Shown one piece after another: positions 23,981 through 33,207 of a stretch of 64,000 bases of DNA. Each line of letters opens with the position of its first letter. Positions within the stretch are counted from its first letter, which is position 1. This DNA comes from Thinopyrum elongatum (taxonomy: Eukaryota > Streptophyta > Magnoliopsida > Poales > Poaceae), in NCBI GenBank assembly GCA_011799875.1, contig JAAAXO010000108.1, positions 648,218 to 712,217 of the forward strand, written 5' to 3'. The notes below the pieces were generated by a model that did no database searches, was not told the DNA's origin, and was given only the letters and a program-made list of their open reading frames with translations. The position numbers were made by a program, and so were the translations under genes.

Positions 23981-24478
23981 ATGGCAAGGGGAAAAAGCCG
24001 AGCTCGCGCCTCTGCTGTTATAGTGAGAGCTTCCCCTCGGCAGCATACTCCTACTTCGGTTGCGGCCGTTGAGGCCGGCACCAGTGCTCGGGGCGGGACC
24101 GCAGGTCGGGGTCATGGAAGACGTGGCGCTCGAGGTCGAGGTGGCCAGAGTAGGGTGCTCATTGTTCCACCCCCACCCATTCCTTCTCTGGTAGAAGGCC
24201 ATGCGGAAGACACGATGCTCGAGTTCATCGTCAAGCTGCGCGACCCATTACGATGCCGGCTGTGGCTCCCCCGTCCCTTTGCTAGGGTGATGGAGGTCGA
24301 CCAATTGCTCGGCCTGTGGCTGCGTGTGAACGGCTGCTACAACTGCTCCGTTTGGGTGAACGTCGAGTTCCCCGCCAACGACGTCATGTACCTCATGCGT
24401 GGGTGGAAATCCTTCGCTTGTGCTCATTATTTGCGGCAAGGGCACGAGCAGAAGAGAAAGTGCCTCCTCGAGCGATAG
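23981..24478 (+). CDS. B3-like domain ORF carried beside a retroelement LTR
   Basis: The 165-residue ORF has a basic, Gly/Arg-rich N-terminus (residues 1-60, GRGHGRRGARGRGG) followed by a segment resembling a plant B3 DNA-binding fold. Residues about 84-150 contain LWLPRPFARVM, then a Val/Trp-rich strand, then MYLMRGWKSFACAHYLRQGH, similar to the ...GWxxFxxxHxLxxGH pattern of B3 domains. The end looks damaged. After GH the B3-type strand is missing, and an acidic Ser/Asp/Glu tail (to a TGA at 24558-24560) is readable only in a frame shifted by one. It has its own TATA box and lies antisense to the element of LTR M. It could be an additional retroelement ORF or a captured host gene fragment. 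The B3 call is by eye from pattern only. Confidence 0.5.
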   Translation: MARGKSRARASAVIVRASPRQHTPTSVAAVEAGTSARGGTAGRGHGRRGARGRGGQSRVLIVPPPPIPSLVEGHAEDTMLEFIVKLRDPLRCRLWLPRPFARVMEVDQLLGLWLRVNGCYNCSVWVNVEFPANDVMYLMRGWKSFACAHYLRQGHEQKRKCLLER

Positions 24479-24652
24479 AGATGAGGAAGATGATGGTGAA
24501 GCCGACGACGGCGAGTCCCCGAGCATCAAGTCCGAAGACGGCGACTCGGAGTCCAACTGAACACCGGCAACACCATCATCTGCAGCTGAGTACCGGCAGC
24601 ATCGTCATCAGATCTGCCGGGAGCGTTTCGCCTAGGCACCCCTTTTACCCTC

Positions 24653-24693
24653 TGTCGGTGTATTAAACATGGGTGTTTCATACCCTGACTTAT
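24653..24693 (+). repeat. Forward Gypsy LTR P, first fragment
   Basis: It begins TGTCGGTGTATTAAACATGG and breaks at CTTAT, where the Sirevirus-like element is inserted. The sequence continues at 38058 and again at 61926, as proven by collinearity with LTR M. Confidence 0.85.
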
Positions 24694-25311
24694 TGAAAGT
24701 GCAACTAATCCCCGGATGGTTTTGGTAATTCATAACAACATATAGCTCATTGAACTAATATCCTTTCAAGTTAAATATTTCAGAAAGTTCAATGATTGGC
24801 ATGGCACATGGACTAGAGATGTGGACCCCTCAAAATGCTAAGGACAAATATTGGCAAAAGCTCAAGACTCTACATTTCTATTTTAGTGATCCAAGATCAC
24901 ATTGAGTCCATAGGAAAAGCCAATACTATTAAAAGGGGATGAGGTGTTGCTTAATGGTCTACTTGCTCAAAGTGCATAGTGATATGCTCCAAAACCCTCA
25001 ACCACTTTCTCAAATCCAAATATGTCCTAAACCTAAAGTCAAACTCGGCCCCACCGATTTGATCTATCCGGCGCCACCGAGTTCCTTTGACATAGCCACT
25101 GCCAAAAACCCTAATCAGTTCGGTCTCACCGATAGGGATTTCGGTCTCACCGAGATGGGATTGCAAACTCTCTGTTTCCCTTCGTAACGTTTCGGTCTCA
25201 CTGAAATGAGCGATCGGTCCCACCGAGTTCGCAATGCAAACTCTCTGTTTCCCTTTCGTAACATTTTGGTCTTACCGAAAGGAGCGATCGCACTACAGGA
25301 ATCAGCTTATT

Positions 25312-25740
25312 TGCCGTCCGCCATGGCGGACGGCAAAGGCCCCAAAAGCGTACGGTAAAGCTCTTTGCCGTCCGCCACCGATGGCAAACCTGTCCGGCAA
25401 AGAGAGTGATGGTAAACATGTTCTTTGCCGTCTGTTTCCCCAAAGCGGACGGCAAGGGCCCTTTGCCGTCGGCGGCGGACGGCAAAGAACATGGATGGCA
25501 AAAACATGCATCAGTCACATTAGGTGTCTACCGGCAGCCTTTGCCATCAGCTAGCGGACGGCAAAGCTGCCCAGCCCTGACGTCAGCAGATGCATCAGCA
25601 GACCCAGCTCTTTGCCGTCGGCCACCAAAGGCAAAATGACCAAATGGGTTGCTCCCAGGTTGCACAGGTTGCTGCCACGTGACCTCTTTGCCGTCCATGG
25701 CAGACGGCAAAGAGCCCTTTACCGTCGGCGGCAGATGGCA
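25312..25740. repeat. CACTA subterminal repeats, left end
   Basis: Many copies of TTTGCCGTC or its inverse GACGGCAAA, often paired as short hairpins such as TTTGCCGTCCGCCATGGCGG. In CACTA elements such subterminal motifs are binding sites for the element's own proteins, by family knowledge. Confidence 0.85.
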
Positions 25741-26055
25741 AAGTGCCTGTAATGTTGCTGTTTTTTCTGTTTTCTGTTATATCCCTGCATTTTCAAAAGA
25801 TATATATGATATATATAGTTTCAACATCAAACTAGCCCATGTATCAAACATCTAGCAGTCCATCAATGCAACAGAACACATAGGGTATTAAAAGATCCAA
25901 TACATACATAGTTTCATGGAGTTCATCCATATATATACATACATAGTTTCACATTGTTCATCAATACAAATGAAAACAAGAACTAAACACTAGCAGTCCA
26001 TCAATGCCGCTTCCATGAAGTGAATCAAACCTACAAAAATGGGAGTAAGAAAGTT

Positions 26056-26290
26056 AGAAGAAGAAGAAGAAGAAGACTAGAAGAAGAAGAAGGAGAAGAC
26101 TAGAAGAAGAAGAAGACTAGAAGAACAAGAAGCTTCTTCTTCTTCTTCTTCTTCTTTTCTCTTCTTTCTTATTCTCTGTCTATCTTTTATCCTTCCTCTC
26201 ATTCTCATTTTCTTCTTTTATTCTTTCTTTTTCTTCTCTTTCTTCTTCTATCTTTTTCTTTTTCTTCTCTTTCTTGTTTTTCTTCTTGTT
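26056..26290. repeat. GAA-rich tract facing a CTT-rich tract
   Basis: Purine repeats (GAAGAAGAAG) run to about 26131 and then turn into TTC repeats around AAGCTT, giving an imperfect inverted repeat. A T/C-rich stretch follows to about 26290. This is low-complexity sequence inside the CACTA element. Confidence 0.75.
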
Positions 26291-26309
26291 ATTCCTATTT
26301 GTGTCATTT

Positions 26310-26515
26310 GTAGAACTAACATAGGTAATTATGCCATTTTTGGCCAACTAAGGTTATTATGTCAATTTGGAGAAAAATAAGGTAAGTATAGGTCATTTTT
26401 GTGCTAACCTAGGTGATGATGCCATTTTTGAGCCAACTTATGTAGGTATAGCTCATTGTTTATCTAACTTAGGTAATTATGCCATTTAGGAGGAAAATAA
26501 GCTAAGTATGCATTT
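26310..26515. repeat. Imperfect short repeats in the CACTA interior
   Basis: ATTATGCCATTT-type phrases recur near 26327, 26419 and 26476, alternating with GGTAAGTATAGGTCATT-type phrases. These are degenerate units of roughly 60-90 bp. No coding content was seen. Confidence 0.5.
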
Positions 26516-26528
26516 GTTAATCAAAACA

Positions 26529-26837
26529 CTAGAGAAAACTTACCCTCATCACAACAAATGTGATGAAGATCGCAACTAAGGTAACAATTGATCCAACGGC
26601 ATAATGATACCAAGCCTCATTATCAATGGCATATTTTCTAATCTTCTTAATCTTCAAGCGCATTGCATCCATCTTCAAGCGCATTGCATTCATCTTCATC
26701 TTGTGATCATCGATGACATCGGCAACATACAACTCCAATTTCATCTTCTCTTCTTCAATTCTTTTAATTTTTTCTTTCAAATACTCATTTTCTTTTTCAA
26801 CTAAATTTAACTTCTCGACAAGAGGGTCGGTTGCCAT
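26529..26837 (-). CDS. CACTA small ORF: coiled coil plus membrane segment
   Basis: A 102-residue ORF. Residues about 8-66 are heptad-like and highly charged (VEKENEYLKEKIKRIEEEKM, then MKMNAMRLKMDAMRLKIKKI, which contains a short internal duplication), predicting a coiled coil. Residues about 79-101 are a hydrophobic stretch (AVGSIVTLVAIFITFVVMRV) typical of a membrane helix. It sits downstream of the transposase in the same orientation, where CACTA elements often carry a second gene, but it does not resemble a DNA-binding TNPA-type protein that I can identify. It may be an exon rather than a complete gene. Function is unknown. Confidence 0.55.
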   Translation of the reverse strand: MATDPLVEKLNLVEKENEYLKEKIKRIEEEKMKLELYVADVIDDHKMKMNAMRLKMDAMRLKIKKIRKYAIDNEAWYHYAVGSIVTLVAIFITFVVMRVSFL

Positions 26838-27114
26838 TTCCGGTTCACATACCTCCTAGATAAAAATATCTCTATGTCAACTTGATGGCCATAATTGTCA
26901 TAAATGCGAAATGCAACAAATAGTTATAAAAGAGAATTTACCACATCTGAATCATAAAGCGGACGAGGGCTGATGGGGACGAATATCAAGACCATGGCAC
27001 TATGTATAACAAACAATCATACAAAGTAACAAAATTATACAAGTAACTATATAAATCATACAATCATACAAGTAACTATATAAATCAAGTACAACATAAA
27101 AAATTGAATACCTA

Positions 27115-28442
27115 ATAATAATCTGGATCGTCGGGTTCAATAAATGCTCCGGGATCAATAGCATCATCATCATCACTATCATGAATGAAGTGCTCATCGG
27201 GTTCAGCGGCATCAACATGTGGAAGGCCACCTTTACGTAATCGGTCAAGCATTGACAAGTCATCCGCATCAGTAACCTCTTCTTATTCCGGCTCAGGGGT
27301 GAAGTCGGGTTCACCGTCACAGTCTACTTCAATGTTCTGGTGTGAAGTAGAGCATTTCTTGAAGCGTTTTTTAGAAAGACGTGTTTCTTGGAAGAATTCA
27401 CCTTCATATGTGTCTGGGTTAATGTGAGGTTCATAATCCTCTTCATTGGGGGAGGTGGTCTAACACGCGGTTCATAATCCTCTTCATTGAAGGGATGCCT
27501 TGGATCTGCCGCTTTTTCCACATCTGATGCATCGAAGTGCTTCCATGCTTCACCATCCGATGTGTGTACCTTCATCAGATTCCCATCTGCATCTAGTTCG
27601 GTTCTTTTGCCCTCTTTGTGCCATGTCATCTGTCTGGCCATCTCTTTGACCATGAAAAGACGTTGAAGTCTTGGTACGATTGGCATATACTGAAGAACAT
27701 TAACCGGGATTTTGGTCTGCGTCTTCTCACCCATACCGTTGTCTACCACAGTATACCTGGAAGACTTGCAAATGGGACAATAGTTCAAGTCCGCATACTC
27801 AAGCCTAAATAAGGCACATCCTTTCTCACAGGCATGTATCTTCTCATAGGGCATCTTAAGAGCACGGAGGATTTTGTCTGACTGGTACAGGTTTGCAGGC
27901 AGTACATGGCCTTTGGGTAGAAAGCATCCAAATACTGTCATCATCGCATCGTAGCATTCTCTGCCCAAGTTGAATTGAGCCTTCAGAGCCATTATTTGTG
28001 AGATGGCATCCAGCTGACAAAGCTCAGTGTGCTCGTGAAGAGGACGTTTTGAAGACTCCAACATTTCATTGAAGGCCTTTGCAGATTCCTCCATCTCTTC
28101 GTCCGAATCCCAAGCATCATCAAAGTTTTGCACCATGTCTTCCATCCCGGTACAATGCTCGTCGGTGTGACAACGAACCACCTCAGCTCTGGCACGTTGG
28201 GCAGACTCACCATGAAATGTCCACACCATATAACTGGGCGTAAAACCACTCTTCCGCAGGTGTTTGCCCATTTCATCATGTGTCCTCTTTTCCCAGTTCT
28301 TGCACCGGACACAGGGGCACCAATTTTTCCTCTGGCCATTTGCAAATGCGGCTTTCACAAACCCCTTGGTTTTTGTTAACCATTCATTGGTAATCTCTTT
28401 CTGACTAGCGCGACCGGTGTACATCCACGCACGATCACTCAT
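27115..28442 (-). pseudogene. CACTA (En/Spm-type) transposase, core deleted
   Basis: The open frame of 372 codons starts at 28442 with MSDRAWMYTGRASQKEITNEW and carries the transposase-associated N-terminal domain (WCPCVRCKNWEKRTHDEMGKHL, then a Cys pair in NYCPICKSSRY). After AWKHFDASDVEKAADPRHPF the expected catalytic region of several hundred residues is absent. The sequence passes directly to an acidic C-terminal tail, readable in another frame to about 27115 (EVDCDGEPDFTPEPE, then a stop, then DADDLSMLDRLRKGG). A 41-bp tandem duplication (21-base repeats at 27428 and 27469) causes the frame change. The full family protein is about 1000 residues, so this copy cannot transpose itself. Confidence 0.85.
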
Positions 28443-28574
28443 CTTGCTTAGCTACTGGACAGACAATAAAATATATATAATTCAGCATGTATATTCATCA
28501 ATTCATCTAGTTTGTCAGTTTTATTACGTCCATGCAACCTACACTCTAATAGGTAAAGATAGGTCCTAATCCCA

Positions 28575-28784
28575 CCCGAGTATGTGCAGATTGAGTACGT
28601 TCTCCATGCTCTACCCCATTCTGAGACAAAATTTCGGCAGCACCTCCCCGTTGTTCTCCTGATACACGTCTCGGCAAAAAGCCGAGAGAATGTGCATCCG
28701 GAGAACAACAGGGGGGCGCTGACAAAATTTTGTCTCGGAATGGGGTAGAGCATGGAGAACGTACTCAATCTACACATACTCGGG
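28575..28784. repeat. Long hairpin: 85-bp inverted repeat, 40-bp loop
   Basis: The arm 28575-28659 (starts CCCGAGTATGTGCAG, ends TTGTTCTCC) is the inverse of 28700-28784 with about eight mismatches. The loop contains a further small hairpin, CTCGGCAAAAAGCCGAG. It lies 130 bp upstream of the transposase start, probably in its promoter or leader. Transcription would give a long foldback RNA. Confidence 0.9.
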
Positions 28785-29164
28785 CTGTCCGTGGAAATCG
28801 CTGGACAATCCGAATGAGTTACGGTGATAAATATGCAACTGAATGCATATTTATCGATGCAACCCTTTCGGATAGGAGACGCATACTGGTTACGCGCCTG
28901 TAGTTACCTAGCTAGTGTCATCAGCACGAAGGCCGGAACAGGGCAAATAATTAAGGGGGGAGGAGGAGATGCCATTTGTGCTCACCCACGAACGCAGGGG
29001 CGGAGCTCGTCGAACACCAGACCCTCGCTGCGACGAAACAACTGCACATTGAAATCGAAAGATGAGTAACATAGCATTATTGTTTTTGCCATCAACCTAA
29101 CTAAAATTAAAGTAAACTAATGTAAATCTAAAAAAACAAAAAAAAGAAGAAAAAAAAGGAGAGA

Positions 29165-29610
29165 TCTAGGGCAGTGGTGGAGCTCACCAGAGAGAGGGCA
29201 GCGGTGGCGATGGGCGGCGGTGGAGGAGGGGGGCGGGGCGGCGGTGGCGACCGAGCGGCGGTGGAGGAGGAGGGCGGGCGGGGCGGCCTGGGGCGACAGG
29301 GGTGGCGGCGATGGGGCTCCGGCAGGAGGTGGGGGCGGGTGGCGCCCGCAGCGGCGGCGGGCGACGGGGATCGGGGGTGATGGGCGGCGTGGGCGGCAGG
29401 GCGTCGGGACGGCGGGGGCGAGGGGATCTAGGGCCGGGAGGGTGGTGGGGCGGCGGCGGCACTGGGCGACGGGACGGCGGGGGCGGGGGGCTCCGGGGCT
29501 GGGAGGGTGGTGGGGCGGCAGCGGTGCGGGCGCGGGGGGCGCGCGGGTGGAGAGAGAGTAGAAGAGAGAGGGGTGGGGCCGGGGATAGAGGGAGGGGTGG
29601 CCGTTAGTGG
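29165..29610. other. G-rich block in the CACTA element
   Basis: This is nearly pure GGC/GGT/GGA-type sequence with repeated G runs (for example GGGCGGCGGTGG). Overlapping open frames on both strands are an effect of this composition. It could form G-quadruplexes on the plus strand, and it may be 5' flanking or leader sequence of the element. No protein is called. Confidence 0.5.
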
Positions 29611-29620
29611 GCACGTTCTT

Positions 29621-29850
29621 TGCCGTCAGCTAGCGGACGGCAAAAAATCTTTGCCGTCCGCTAGCTGACGGCAAAGAGGGGGGCTGGTGGGCCGTTAGGG
29701 TTTGGACTCCGCCAGCCGACGACAAAGAAATGGCTGATGGCAAATAGGATCTTTGCCGTCAGCCATTTCTTTGCCATCCGTTTTTCAGAAGCAGACGGCA
29801 AATGCCTTCTTTGCCGTCCGCTAGCGGACGGCAAAGATCTGACTGATGGT
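29621..29850. repeat. CACTA subterminal repeats, right end
   Basis: TTTGCCGTC and GACGGCAAA repeats again occur in facing pairs, mirroring the left end. Confidence 0.85.
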
Positions 29851-30938
29851 AAATTCTCTGTTTCCAGTAGTGTCGGTCACACCGAGTTTGCCTGACCAAC
29901 TCTCTGTTTGCTCATTGCTGAAATCGGTCTCACCGAGTTCATGCAATCGGTCACACCGAGATGAGGTTTTACTCTAACCCTAGCACATCGGTCCCACCGA
30001 GTTGATCATATCGGTCCCACCGAGAATCCTAATGTTCACATTTTGAACTGAATCGGTCTCACCGAGTTCTTCTATTCGGTCTGACCGAGTTGGGTCAAAT
30101 GTGTGTAATGGTTAGATTTTGTGTGGAGGCTATATATACCCCTCCACCCCCTTCTCTATTCAAGAGAGAGCCATCATAACGTGCCTACACTTCCACTACT
30201 CATTTTCTGAGAGAGAACCACCTACTCATGTGTTGAGACCAAGATATTCCAATCCAACCACAAGAATCATGATCTCTAGCCTTCCCCAGGTTGCTTTCCA
30301 CTCAAATCATATTTCCACCATATCCAAATCTATGAGAGAGAGTTGAGTGTTAGGGAGACTATCATTTGAAGCACAAGAGCAAGGATTTCATCATCAACAC
30401 ACCATCTATTACCTTTTGGAGAGTGGTGTCTCCTAGATTGGTTAGGTGTCACTTGGGAGCCTCCGACAAGATTGTGGAGTTGCACCAAGGAGTTTGTAAG
30501 GGCAAGGAGATTTCCTACTTCGTGAAGATCTACCCGAGTGAGGCAAGTACTTCGTGGGCGATGGCCATGGTGGGATATACAAGGTTGCTTCTTCGTGGAC
30601 CCTTCGTAGGTGGAGCCCTCCGTGGACTCGCGCAACCGTTACCTTTCGTGGGTTGAAGTCTCCATCAACGTGGATGTACGATAGCACCACCTAGCGGAAC
30701 CACGCCAAAAATCTTCATGTCTACATTGTGTTTGCCTTCTCCAAACCCTTCCCTTTACCTTCATATGCAAAGTTTTACTTTCCGCTACTACACTCTTAGA
30801 ATTGCATGTGTAGGTTGATTGCTTGACTTGTGCTAACTTGCCAAAATCTGCCAAGACTTAAAATTGGGAAAAGGCTAGATTTTTATTTGGTCAAGTAGTC
30901 TAATCACCCCCCTCTAGACCTACTTTCGATCCTACAAG

Positions 30939-30950
30939 TGGTATCAGAGC
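30939..30950 (+). promoter_or_regulatory. Primer-binding site (initiator tRNA-Met)
   Basis: TGGTATCAGAGC lies two bases after the end of the 5' LTR. It is the standard complement of the 3' end of plant initiator tRNA-Met used by Copia elements. Confidence 0.95.
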
Positions 30951-31020
30951 TTTGGTCTCCAATTGCCTTGATTTCCATAGCTTTGGTAATCATAGCCTTG
31001 GTTTCACAACCTAGAAGAGT

Positions 31021-33207
31021 ATGGCGTCTAGCGAGGGAAATTACCACCGTAGAGGTCCTTGCTTTGATGGTACTAATTTTGCTAGTTGGAAGCATAAGAT
31101 GAAAATGCATATTCTTGGACATAACCCCGCCGTTTGGGCTATTGTGTGTATTGGTTTGCAAGGTGAATTCTTCGAAGATGGAAGAGAACCAAATCGTGAA
31201 GCAACCGCGGAAGAATTGAAGATGTTGCAATACAACGCTCAAGCTTGCGATATCCTCTTCAACGAATTGTGCCCCGAAGAATTCAACAAAATCAGTCGCC
31301 TTAAGAATGCAAAGGAAATTTGGGATACTTTGGTTGATATGCACGAAGGTACCGAGTCCGTCAAGGAATCCAAATTGGATGTGCTTCAATGTCAACTTGA
31401 CAAGTTCAAAATGAAGGATGGTGAAGGTGTCGCTGAAATGTACTCTAGGCTTGCTCTCATCACAAATGAGATTGCCGGCTTAGGAAGTGAAGAGATGATC
31501 GACAGATTCATCGTCAAGAAGATCCTAAGAGCCTTGGATGGAAAATATGATACCGTGTGCACTTTGATCCAAATGATGCCCAATTACAAAGATCTCAAGC
31601 CAATGGAACTCATTGGTAGAATTGTTGCTCATGAGATGTCACTTAAGGATAAGGAAGAGCTTCGCAACAAGTCTAGTGGTGCTTACAAAGCTTCATGTGA
31701 TGCTCCCACAACATCAAGTGAGAAACAAGCCTTCAATGAAGAATTGAGCCTAATGGTGAAGAACTTCAACAAGTTCTACAAGAGTAGAAGCAAAGAGAGA
31801 AGTTCTAAGTCTAGGTCCTACAATGACAAAAGATCTTCTAGTTGTGATCGCAATTGCTATAATTGTGGAAGACCCGGACATTACTCTAGTGAATGTACGG
31901 CTTCCTACAAAAGAAGAGAAGACTCACCTAAAAGGAGAAGTAAAAGAGAGGAATCACCTCCAAGAGAGAGAAGGAGTAGAGATGATCGTTATGAACGAAG
32001 ACCCTCTCGTAGAAGCAAGGATTCGGAAAGGAAGGACAAGTCATCAAAGAGCTACACAAGATGAAGATATCAAGTTCATGTTGGTGTATGAGTATCCGGT
32101 TCCGACTCCGACAACCACTCCGAGAGAAGTTATCACTCCAACTCCGAATATACTCAAGATGAAGGTGTTGCCGGTCTTGCACTTGTGTCATCCAACTCCT
32201 ACGACATATTTGACTCACGAAATGAAGGAATTGGAAGATGCTTCATGGCTAAAGGCCCCAAGGTATCACACCCCGAGTATGTTGATTTCAATAGTGATGA
32301 AGATGATTTGCTAGGTGATGATGATTTACTTGTTGACAACTCTAGTGATGAAAACTATGATGAAATTGCTATTAACCATGCTAATCAAGATGAAACGAAT
32401 GACAATGATAAGAAGGAGATTGAGCGTCTAACTAAAGAATTAAACACTCTTAAGTTAGCTCATGAAACTACCTTAGAGGATCATCGAGAGCTTTTAAAGA
32501 CTCATGAGAAGCTACGCTTTGAAAAGCTCAATCTAGAGCAAGAGCATGGGTTCTTAAAAGCAATCAATGATGATCTTCGTAAGAAAAGTTCTTCTTACAT
32601 TGCCAAGCGGTTACTCTTGTCTACTTACATGCCACAAGTAAAATCTAGCAACAAGAACAAGAAAGATTCTTCTTCTAGTAGTAACAATAATCATGCTAAC
32701 TCCAATATTGTTGCTTCTAGTAGTTCTCTTGATTCCACTAATGATTCTATTACCCAAGTAACACTTGAGCAAGAAAATAGCTGATTGAAGGGAATTATAG
32801 AGAAAGGTGTTTACAAGAGCCTTGCCGGAAGTAAGCAATTTGAGGAGATTGTATGCAAGCAAGGAAGGCACCGGAAGAATCAAGGTGTTGGTTTTGAACA
32901 CAAGTTCAATGCCAATGGAGTTGAGTGGGAAGAAGATCAATACCCCAAGACGAAGTTTGTTCCTCAACAAAAGAAGTATGACCCCACTTCTTTTGATGGA
33001 ACACAAGCTCAAGATGATCTTCCACCACAAGAGCACAAGCTAAAAGGCAAGGACAAGATTCAAGAGGAGATTGGTTCATTTGAAGAAGCTCCAAAGGCCT
33101 TGGTCAAGTGGGTTCCCAAGACTACATCAAGTTCCACTTCATCAAGTACGACTACAACTCCAAGGATCCCCATCAAGTTGATGTGGGTCCCAAAGAAGAA
33201 GAACTAG
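31021..33207 (+). pseudogene. gag: Copia gag with in-frame stops
   Basis: One reading frame runs 729 codons from ATG 31021 to the stop at 33205, interrupted by TGA codons at 32062, about 32089 and 32782. The first 347 residues hold a Copia gag domain (FDGTNFASWKHKMKMHI, EIWDTLVDMHEGTESVKESK) and a CCHC knuckle, CYNCGRPGHYSSEC, at about residue 279, followed by an Arg/Ser/Glu-rich basic stretch. The rest is an acidic segment, a coiled coil (about 32415-32590), Ser/Asn repeats and a Lys-rich end, VPKKKN. The long tail fits Sirevirus gag. At least the first and third TGA could derive from CGA by deamination, leaving the frame otherwise conserved. With the stops it is unlikely to make full-length Gag. 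Confidence 0.8.

Larger units (their letters stand above)
23409..24652. mobile_element. Probable internal region of the M retroelement
   Basis: The segment lies between the polypurine tract of reverse LTR M and the start of forward LTR P. It carries no gag or pol, only a forward ORF that is antisense to M. In grass Tat-lineage Gypsy elements, extra antisense ORFs between pol and the 3' LTR are known, and this layout fits. Assignment to Tat is inference from this layout and from the TGGCGCGCC primer-site sequence after the related LTR at 62578. Confidence 0.45.
25291..29872 (-). mobile_element. CACTA DNA transposon, internally deleted
   Basis: It starts CACTACAGGAATCAG and ends as the inverse of CACTACTGGAAACAG, flanked by the 3-bp duplication TCG (25288-25290 and 29873-29875). 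Both ends carry subterminal repeats TTTGCCGTCCGC and their inverse (25312-25740 and 29621-29850). The 3' LTR of the host retroelement near 36988 shows the uninterrupted sequence GAGCGATCGGTCACACC, an independent empty-site proof of the boundaries. Coding sequence runs on the minus strand: a broken transposase and a small coiled-coil ORF. At 4.6 kb and without a complete transposase it is non-autonomous. Confidence 0.95.
24694..30936 (+). repeat. 5' LTR of the Sirevirus-like element, split by CACTA
   Basis: About 1.66 kb of LTR when the CACTA element and its TSD are removed. TATATATA at 30131-30138 is a plausible TATA box. Spaced dyads of the type TCGGTCTCACCGAG are frequent (for example near 25123, 25141, 25214, 29925 and 30051). 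Alignment by eye with the 3' LTR shows a few percent substitution, so this insertion is older than the CRM-like one. Confidence 0.9.

Noticed and set aside
28575..28784. The CACTA hairpin as a rice miR820 homologue
   Set aside because: The arms do not contain a sequence I recognise as that microRNA; only the general situation is similar.
29117..29614. ORFs of 68-165 codons rich in Pro, Arg and Gly in the CACTA element
   Set aside because: They are explained by the G/C-only composition, with long open frames appearing on both strands at once.
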